Of a stretch of 39,287 nucleotides of DNA, positions 33,806-39,287 are shown one piece after another. The notes under the pieces are model-generated. The model saw only the letters and a list, made by a program, of their open reading frames with translations, did not search any database and was not told where the DNA came from. The translations under genes were made by a program, and so were the position numbers. Location of the stretch: NCBI GenBank assembly GCA_025774545.1, contig JALGVU010000020.1, positions 1 through 39,287 of the forward strand. Direction: 5' to 3'. The first letter of the stretch is position 1. The number at the start of each line of letters is the position of its first letter. The DNA is from a bacterium (GTDB lineage Bacteria > Joyebacterota > Joyebacteria > Joyebacterales > Joyebacteraceae).

Positions 33806-35915
33806 CTACGCCCCTCTGCTTTCGTGAAGCCGTGCCTCGGCGCCGGCGTGCGGAAGCCGAACCGTGAACACCGATCCCTCACCCGGCTGGCTCTCGACCT
33901 CGATCTGTCCGCCGTGGTCCTTGACGATGCCGTAGCTGACCGCGAGCCCAAGCCCGCTACCGTCTCCGGTGTCGTGCGTCGTGAAGAAGGGCTCGAAGAC
34001 CCTGCCGAGATCCTCCGCGGAAATGCCGCAGCCGCTGTCGGTGAAGACGATCTCGACGCTCGCGTTGCCCCGGGCGTCGACCGCCCTTGCGGCGCAGATC
34101 GTCAGCGTCCCTCCGCTCGGCATCGCGTCGCGGGCGTTCAGGATGATGTTCGCGAACACCTGCCGCAGCTGATACTGGTCGCCCGTGACCTCCGGCAGGG
34201 CCTCGTCGACACGCTGCTCGAGTTTGATGCCCCTCATCCCGAGCTGGTGCTCCGTGATGTGGATCGCTTCGACGAGGACGTCGCTCACGCTGATCTCGGT
34301 GAACGAGCCCTGCGACGACCGAGAGAACGTCAGAAGGCTCTGGACGATGCTGCGGCACCGCTGCGACGCCTGCTCGATCGAGCCCAGGTGCTTGACGAGC
34401 TTCTCGACCTCCTCGGGGCTCAGTCCGCCCTTGCCCCTCGAGATGATCCGCTCGAGATCGTACTGCGCGTATCCCAGAATCCCGCCGAGCGGGTTGTTGA
34501 GCTCGTGCGCCACCCCGGCGGCCAGCTCGCCGACCGCCGCGAGTCGTCCGGACTGAACGACCTTCTCCTGCATCCTCTGGAGGTCGCGGGTTCTCTCCTC
34601 GACACGCTGTTCCAGATCCTGATTCAGTGCCTCGAGGTCGGCCCGGGCCTTCTGCAGCTCGGCCGTTCGTTCCTCCACCTTCTGCTCCAGGGTCTTGCCC
34701 CAGCTTTCCACCTTCGTCTTCGCCTCGTCGACGTTCTCGTAGAGCCGCGCGTTCTCGAGCGCGTGCGCGACCTGGCCGCCGATGGTGACGAGGAGTTCGA
34801 CGTCCTGCTCCCCGAACGCCTTCGGCTCGCGGCTCTCGATCGCGAGCACCCCGACCAGCCTGTCGCGCGCGAGCAGGGGGATTCCGGCCCACGCGCGCGG
34901 CTCGACTCCTCTCGACTTCGCCATGCTTGCGAGCCGGCTGTCGAGCTCGCGCGTCTCCGTCTCGTCGGCGATGTCGGCGACGAGCAGTGTCTCGCGGTGC
35001 GCGATGACCCACCCGGCGAAGGTGTTGCCGGGCTTGCTGCGCCGGTGCGCGATGACCCACCCGGCGAAGGTGTTGCCGGGCTTGCTGCGCCACGCCGGGA
35101 TGCGCTTCGTCCCCTCGATGCAGACCCGGTAGTCCAGGTCGCCCTTCTCCTCGTCGTAGAGGCAGACCGTGACCATGGTCGAGCCGAAGAGCTCGCGCGT
35201 GCTCTCCTCGAGACGCACAACCAGTTCGTCGAGTCTGAGCGTCGAGGAGACGGCCTGCGCCGTGGCGTTGATCGTGTCGAGGTCGCGGACGTGGCGCTCG
35301 AGTGTCTGTTTCGTGCTCCAGAGCGTCTTGCCGGCGGCGCTCGAGACGAGCAGCACGACCACAAGGAGCGGGAACGTCGCAGAGCCGCTCGGCATGTACG
35401 CGGCCGCAAGCAGGAGCGACAGTGGCAGAAGCGCGATCTCCACGACGACCCCGCGTCCCTTGAGCCACCGAGCGTAGCCGCCGACCGTCTTCCGGCGCTC
35501 CGACGCCATGATCCAGTGCGCCACGACGCCGGCCGCGCTGTAGGTTCCGAACATCCCGAGGAAGCGGAGCGCGTCGGCCAAAGTGAGGTCGCCGCTGAGC
35601 GGCAGCCCACCGGTCAGGACGTAGAACGTGCCCGCGGCGAAGACCGCGAGCACCTGCGTGCTGACCTCGACGACCGCCCGCCGGCTCATCCCCTTGAAGC
35701 AGGTGAACTCTCTTCTTGCCTATCGGAAACGCGAAGAGCCCGGTCGCCAGACCGAGCGCGCTCATGATGCCGATCGCGCCCCAGTCCATCCAGTCCGTCT
35801 GGAGCACCGCGAGCGCCAGGAAGAGCGCGGCCGCCGCCGCGCCCCGGATCCAAGCCCGGCCGCCGGCCGGGCGCTCGCAGACCGTCTGATTCCTCGCCAA
35901 TTCCTGGGCGTGCAT
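33806..35915 (-). CDS. Membrane GAF-histidine kinase, frameshifted near the N-terminus
   Basis: Two frames together make one kinase. The first runs from ATG 35915 (MHAQELARNQTV) through two hydrophobic helices to GLFAFPIGKK. Near 35707-35716, in an AG-rich run, the frame changes; the second frame continues EFTCFKGMSRRAVVEVSTQ with four more membrane helices. A GAF domain (about LDTINATAQAVSSTLRLDEL to HALENARLY) and a coiled coil follow. HisKA has LAAVGELAAGVAHELNNPLG with the phosphorylated His, and HATPase has IILNARDAM, DSGCGISAEDLG and GSGLGLAVSYGIV. The intact part ends at 33806 and starts at an internal ATG at 35689. A perfect 48-bp duplication lies in the GAF part. It is preceded by a sigma-54 promoter, and the GGDEF regulator follows. 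Confidence 0.85.
34995..35090. repeat. Perfect 48-bp tandem duplication in the GAF domain
   Basis: Copies 34995-35042 and 35043-35090 are identical. In the kinase they encode RSKPGNTFAGWVIAHR twice in a row. GAF domains normally have this strand-helix segment once (WR-SKPGNTFAGWVIAHRET). The duplication is in frame, so the kinase remains open. Identity implies a recent event or an assembly or read artefact. Confidence 0.95.
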
Positions 35916-36046
35916 CGCGCAACTCCTCGAGCGGCGCCCACGGGCACCGCACACCGAGCCGCCGCCGGTTCCTTGGACGGGTGTGCTTCGCCGACGGCGA
36001 CGCACCCCGTCGAGGTCCGACGAGAACCCTCGCTGCGGGCCCTAAA

Positions 36047-36062
36047 TGCAAGTCCTGTGCCA
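36047..36062 (-). promoter_or_regulatory. Sigma-54 (-24/-12) promoter for the kinase-GGDEF pair
   Basis: On the minus strand TGGCACAGGACTTGCA has the invariant GG and GC and the exact spacing of RpoN promoters. Transcription would begin near 36035 and run into the kinase gene. It closely matches the element at 613-628, so at least two unlinked units in this window appear to be sigma-54 controlled. Confidence 0.72.
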
Positions 36063-36181
36063 CGATGACGGCGTTCCGGAAGGTCGTACCTGCAGGATGC
36101 CGACAGGCGTCGGGCATGGTTTTCGCGACGGAGCCGCGCTCGTAGGACGGCCGGCGGACCGCCGCGATGCGGACCTCGGGA

Positions 36182-36202
36182 GGCCCCTGATCCTCAGGGC
36201 CG
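36182..36202 (-). terminator. Hairpin after the anti-sigma gene
   Basis: GGCCCCTGA and TCAGGGCC pair with one bulged C around a three-base loop, 16 bases after the anti-sigma stop. No U-tract follows. It may separate the CHAT-sigma operon from the sigma-54-driven signalling pair. Confidence 0.4.
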
Positions 36203-36217
36203 TCAAGAGGTAGAGCT

Positions 36218-37060
36218 TCACTCGCCGTCTGGTCGGTCGTGCGTCACGAGCTCCAGCTCGAGTTCGAGACGGCCACCGTCAAGGTCGATGCCCGACAGGA
36301 CGACCGTGTTCCTCCCGATCTCGAGCGGCCACGGGCCTATCCGGCCCTCCGGGTCCGGCGACTCCGGTCCCCTGGTGGATCCGGGCGTGCGGAGTGCGAC
36401 CGAGATCGCCCGCGCCGGCTTCCCGTCCGCCGTCACTCGGGCGATCAGGGTCGGCGCCCCTTCCCGGAGCCGCACGCGGCCCTCGAGGGCGATACCGCCG
36501 CTCCCCACCCACGAGAGACGGATCTCGCCGGGCTCCGCCCTGGCCGCGGCGGCGAGCGGCGTCTCGGACACAGGGAGCAGGCCGGCGCCGAGCGCCGCCG
36601 CCCCCGAGCGCGCGAAGTCCGTCACGACCGTGAGGGTCCGCTCGGCGATACGGACGACGGCGCTCCGTCCCTCCCTCTCGAGACGGCCGAGCACCCGATC
36701 GACCGCGCGGTCGGGTCCCCGCTCCGCCGCGCCGTCGGGTGAGCGCCAGAGATCGGCGAGGAGGGCGGAGCACGACGGGCATCGCGCGAGGTGGGCCTCG
36801 ACCTGCGACGCCTCCCCCGCAGCGAGGGTCCCGTCGGCGTACCCGGACACCCGCTCCGATTCACGACACGACGCGGCCTCCTCGGGCGCGCCCCGGACCG
36901 CCCCGCGGAGCGCCTCCGTGAGGCGTTCGAGCGCGCGCACGCGCGCGCCGCAGTCCTCGCACGTCGCGACGTGACTCTCTACCCTCTCCCGATCCGATCC
37001 CCCGAGCGTTCCCTCCACCAACCGGAGGAGCTCGCCCTCGGAGGGACACGTGCTGCGCAT
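36218..37060 (-). CDS. Double zinc-finger anti-sigma factor with beta-rich C-terminus
   Basis: The 280-residue protein has two zf-HC2 modules with the same spacing: C5...H30-x3-C34-x2-C37 and C65...H90-x3-C94-x2-C97. This is the H-x3-C-x2-C signature of zinc anti-sigma factors that clamp ECF sigma factors. The rest (about 110-280) is predicted mostly beta (EIRLSWVGSGGIALEGRVRL, RNTVVLSGIDLDGGRLELEL) and has no clear membrane helix, so it is probably cytoplasmic. The ATG at 37060 has AGGTGAG upstream; a GTG at 37069 overlapping the sigma stop is an alternative. It follows the sigma gene directly and is most likely its regulator. What the beta domain senses is unknown. Confidence 0.85.
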   Translation of the reverse strand: MRSTCPSEGELLRLVEGTLGGSDRERVESHVATCEDCGARVRALERLTEALRGAVRGAPEEAASCRESERVSGYADGTLAAGEASQVEAHLARCPSCSALLADLWRSPDGAAERGPDRAVDRVLGRLEREGRSAVVRIAERTLTVVTDFARSGAAALGAGLLPVSETPLAAAARAEPGEIRLSWVGSGGIALEGRVRLREGAPTLIARVTADGKPARAISVALRTPGSTRGPESPDPEGRIGPWPLEIGRNTVVLSGIDLDGGRLELELELVTHDRPDGE

Positions 37061-37065
37061 GCCGC

Positions 37066-37704
37066 TCACCTCTCTTCCCAGTGCCTGGCGACGCCGCCGT
37101 CCCGCCGGAGCTTAGCGAGCGCCCGGTAGACGAAGCCGCTCATCGCTCCCACCGTCATGCCCAGTCGATCGGCCACCTCGCGGTACGTGAATCCCTCGAA
37201 GTAGATGAGCCTCACGACCAGCGCCTCCTTCGGCGAGAGCGTTCGCTCGATCGCCTGATCGAGCGACATCCGGAGGTCCCGGCGTCCGACGTCGCTCGCG
37301 GTCGACAGGGCCGTGGAGCGGTCCGGCTCGCCGTCTTGCTGCCCCGGCTCGTCGCACTCGCGCCGGTGGACCTGCTTCCTGAGCGTGTCGACGCAGACAT
37401 TGCGCGCGATCCGATAGATCCATGTCTCGAGTTTGCACTCGCCCTTCCACGAGGCGAGCGCCTTCCCCCGTCGTCGGACGAGCTTGAAGAGCGCCTCCTC
37501 GAAGATCTCCTCCATCGTCGTCTCGTCCCACTGGGCGTGGAAGCGGGCGTTGGCTCTCACGATCGCACTGTAGATGAGCCGGCGGTAACGCTCGATGAAC
37601 TCTGCCCAGGCGTCGGAGTCGCCGGCCGTGAGTCGCTCGACCAGTTCGATGACGTCGCGATCGATGTTCTTCCTCGTGGCCACGAAGGAGATCTCCTCGC
37701 TCAC
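37066..37704 (-). CDS. ECF-type RNA polymerase sigma factor
   Basis: The 212-residue sigma-70 family protein has region 2 (FIERYRRLIYSAIVRANARF, then ETWIYRIARNVCVDTLRKQ) and region 4 (RTLSPKEALVVRLIYFEGF, TYREVADRLGMTVGAMSGFV) with the helix-turn-helix. No regions 1 or 3 are present, as in the ECF class. The linker is arginine- and glutamate-rich. The frame starts at a GTG (37704) with weak GGAG. A second GTG at 37683 has AGGAG at a better distance and may be the true start. It lies between the CHAT protease gene (68-base gap) and its likely anti-sigma. No convincing autoregulatory ECF promoter was found in that gap. Confidence 0.9.
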   Translation of the reverse strand: MSEEISFVATRKNIDRDVIELVERLTAGDSDAWAEFIERYRRLIYSAIVRANARFHAQWDETTMEEIFEEALFKLVRRRGKALASWKGECKLETWIYRIARNVCVDTLRKQVHRRECDEPGQQDGEPDRSTALSTASDVGRRDLRMSLDQAIERTLSPKEALVVRLIYFEGFTYREVADRLGMTVGAMSGFVYRALAKLRRDGGVARHWEER

Positions 37705-37771
37705 TCCAACGGTCGTCTCGGGGGTCCTGGTTCTTCGCGGAAGTTCGCGGTCAGGTGGTCCGGCCGCAGGG

Positions 37772-39196
37772 TCAGCGCGGCCGCCCGGGAACGAGGCGGA
37801 GCGTCGGATCGCCGTAGAGCACGTAGTTGGCCCACGCCAGCGGATGCGCGCCGAAGAGGGCGGACCTGGCGGCGCTCACCGCCTGCGCGAGGGTGCTCCC
37901 GCCCACGAGCGCGCGGTAGAAGGCGTCCGCGAAGGCGGCGCTACCGGCGTCGTGCAGGTCCCAGTTCGTGCCGACGTACGCGGCGACGCCCGCCTCGAGG
38001 AAGCGACGGGCCGGGCTCTCCCCACCTCCCCAGACACGCTCGGGACCCGAAGAGCACGCGTTCGCGAAGACCAGGACGGGGGGGCTCCCCTCACCGAGCG
38101 CCTGGTCAATGGGGCCCGCGGGCTCCCCGTTGCCGAGGACCCACGCGGCCTCGCCGCCCTCGCGCGACGAATGTCCCGCGAAGTGAACGACGTCGTAGCC
38201 CTGCCCGATCAGGAGGCCGAGCTCGCGCGCCGACGCGGGCGACTTGCGCTCCACCCGGAAGACGTCGGGCCGCGCGGCGGCCAGATCAAGCAGAAGGGCC
38301 GCCTCACGCTCGGCGTCCGGCAGGTCGCGTCCCTCCCGTCCCGCCTCGAGGTTGGCCAGAAGGAGGACGCGCAGCGGTCCCTCGGCGCGTCGCGGGCTCC
38401 TCGGCGCCCCCTCGCAGCCGCGGATCTGGCGCGACACGTCGAAGAGCTGCCACAGGAACTGACCGCCGCGTCTCGGGACGAGGAGCTCCCACGGGATGCC
38501 GAGAAGCTCGGGTTGCACGCGGAGGAGCAGGTGATCGCCATGGAGGTCCGCGATGCGAGCGCGCGCGTCGGGCGCGGGCCCGAGAAGACGCTCCCCGATC
38601 GCCAACCCCAGTGAGTAGACGGCGCGACGGGAGGCGTCGATCTCCTCGCGCCCGGCGTGGAGCGTCCCAGCCTTCGCGCCGCGATCCTCGCCGAACGAGA
38701 CGCTCCTTCGGGCCAGATCGGCGAACTCCGACAGGAGCCTCTCCTCTTCCTCGGGAACGCGATCGACGACGAAGTCGCGGACGGCGGCGGCGCGCGTGTC
38801 CGACACGACGATCGTGAGCTTCCCCTCTGGCTCGGCGCGGAGATGGACGTCGGGCGCGAGGGTGGCCGGGAGAGCGTCCGCGCGCCTCCTCGGCCGCCTG
38901 AGCGACGCTGCGGCAAGCAGGACGGCGGCGACGGCGAGCGCGGCCATCCACACGGGCTTGAGGAACCCCTCGACCGCTGAGGTGATCGCGCCGTAGAGCG
39001 CGGCCCGCTCACCGAACGGGAGCGTCCTGAGAAGCACCCACAGGACTTCGTCGTCCGGCCAGTCGACGCTTGTTTCGAAGCGACTGCCGCACGAGACGCA
39101 GCCGTGCGTTCTGACGACGCGACGATCCCCGCGGTGCCAGCTCTCGCTCTCGATCTCGGTCCGCCCCCCGCAGCGGGGGCAGCGACCCCGTGTCAC
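37772..39196 (-). CDS. Membrane-anchored zinc-ribbon CHAT-domain protease
   Basis: The 474-residue protein has three parts. A zinc ribbon has C6-x2-C9 and C33-x2-C36. One membrane helix lies at about 81-98 (PVWMAALAVAAVLLAAASL), followed by a basic stretch. A CHAT domain (about 200-470) carries the caspase-like dyad: His in YDVVHFAGHSS (H338/H342 region) and Cys in VLVFANACSSG (C381). The end, YVGTNWDLHDAGSAAFADAF and WANYVLYGDPTLRL, is typical of CHAT. No TPRs are present, unlike most CHAT proteins. By charge the ribbon and CHAT domains would lie on opposite sides, or a hairpin is needed; topology is uncertain. The GTG start overlaps the previous gene (GTGA) with GAGGT upstream. The protease is the first complete gene of the sigma operon. 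Confidence 0.88.
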   Translation of the reverse strand: MTRGRCPRCGGRTEIESESWHRGDRRVVRTHGCVSCGSRFETSVDWPDDEVLWVLLRTLPFGERAALYGAITSAVEGFLKPVWMAALAVAAVLLAAASLRRPRRRADALPATLAPDVHLRAEPEGKLTIVVSDTRAAAVRDFVVDRVPEEEERLLSEFADLARRSVSFGEDRGAKAGTLHAGREEIDASRRAVYSLGLAIGERLLGPAPDARARIADLHGDHLLLRVQPELLGIPWELLVPRRGGQFLWQLFDVSRQIRGCEGAPRSPRRAEGPLRVLLLANLEAGREGRDLPDAEREAALLLDLAAARPDVFRVERKSPASARELGLLIGQGYDVVHFAGHSSREGGEAAWVLGNGEPAGPIDQALGEGSPPVLVFANACSSGPERVWGGGESPARRFLEAGVAAYVGTNWDLHDAGSAAFADAFYRALVGGSTLAQAVSAARSALFGAHPLAWANYVLYGDPTLRLVPGRPR

Positions 39197-39287
39197 GCGT
39201 CACCTCCCGCAAGCGGCGGCAGCACGACCACGCTGTCGGCGAGGCCGGCGCCCTCGTCGTCGCAGGCGAACACCACCACCTGGCGCT
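39193..39287 (-). CDS. C-terminal fragment of an unidentified gene
   Basis: Only the last 30 codons are in the window, reading RQVVVFACDDEGAGLADSVV to the TGA at 39195-39193. The stop overlaps the GTG of the CHAT gene, so the two are translationally coupled. The visible part looks like the edge strand of a beta fold followed by a flexible tail (LPPLAGGDA). I do not recognise it. Its position makes it a likely member of the CHAT-sigma system. Confidence 0.6.
   Translation of the reverse strand, partial: RQVVVFACDDEGAGLADSVVVLPPLAGGDA

Larger units (their letters stand above)
35916..36217. other. Intergenic region upstream of the histidine kinase
   Basis: No gene is seen. Moving leftward from the anti-sigma gene, the region holds a hairpin at 36182-36202, then a near-dyad around TGCCGAC-AGGC-GTCGGGCA (36099-36117). 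The sigma-54 promoter is at 36047-36062. A leader of about 120 bases then runs to the kinase ATG at 35915. The near-dyad lies about 60-70 bases upstream of the predicted start, where an enhancer-binding protein could act. Confidence 0.5.

Noticed and set aside
34995-35090. The 48-bp repeats as a CRISPR fragment
   Set aside because: The two copies are directly adjacent without spacers and encode part of a GAF domain in frame. No cas gene is visible.
37705-37771. ECF autoregulatory promoter between the CHAT and sigma genes
   Set aside because: A GAACC occurs, but no matching -10 at the right spacing; only a short direct repeat of CCGCGAA is visible.

Overview
The window is a high-G+C bacterial chromosome segment. 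It is almost entirely housekeeping and envelope genes on the minus strand (about 2193 to the right edge), with one secreted-protein gene on the plus strand at the left. The combination of genes suggests a Gram-negative-type candidate phylum near the FCB group (Eisenbacteria- or Krumholzibacteriota-like). The pointers are a group II GGGP synthase, SpoVG, a four-subunit pyruvate:ferredoxin oxidoreductase, a K+-dependent-type membrane pyrophosphatase, sedoheptulose-7-phosphate isomerase, sigma-54 promoters and a large lipoprotein PPIase. This placement is inference; no rRNA is present.

Layout. 1-769: no convincing gene, but a near-perfect sigma-54 promoter (613-628) and an inverted repeat (567-593) ahead of a secreted two-domain beta-sandwich protein (770-1993). 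It converges on a minus-strand ArsB/NhaD-type permease, with a hairpin between them. 3533-7046: PPIase lipoprotein, rplI, rpsR, rpsF, ychF. 7151-11488: hppA, pth, rplY/ctc, prs. 11556-12975: tRNA-Gln, spoVG, ispE. 13027-17917: UbiA-type prenyltransferase, uridine kinase, gmhA, rfbD, long-form rmlA, GGGP synthase. 17949-24239: alaS, recX, a broken recA, a shortened thpR, cinA. 24265-28479: pgpA, pgsA and the porCDAB operon with its promoter. 28646-32656: recR, ybaB, dnaX, SRP RNA, tRNA-Ala, two tRNA-Ser, tadA, a classical conserved cluster. 32834-35915: a GAF-histidine kinase and a receiver-GGDEF protein downstream of a second sigma-54 promoter (36047-36062). 36218-39287: an operon of an unknown partial gene, a membrane-anchored zinc-ribbon/CHAT protease, an ECF sigma factor and a double zinc-finger anti-sigma factor.

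Two things stand out. First, the CHAT protease - ECF sigma - soluble anti-sigma operon has the parts for protease-controlled sigma release. It is comparable in logic to the CHAT/Csx30/sigma branch of type III-E CRISPR but has no CRISPR genes here. Second, several genes carry indels: recA lacks about 8 residues of its Walker A region and about 15 residues plus frame near its C-terminal third, thpR lacks its second HxTx motif, and the histidine kinase has a frameshift and a perfect 48-bp tandem duplication. These are either assembly errors or real damage, and read mapping would decide.

Many genes are tightly coupled (ATGA, GTGA or TGATG overlaps), and several start at GTG or TTG. Hairpins at operon ends mostly lack a U-tract.
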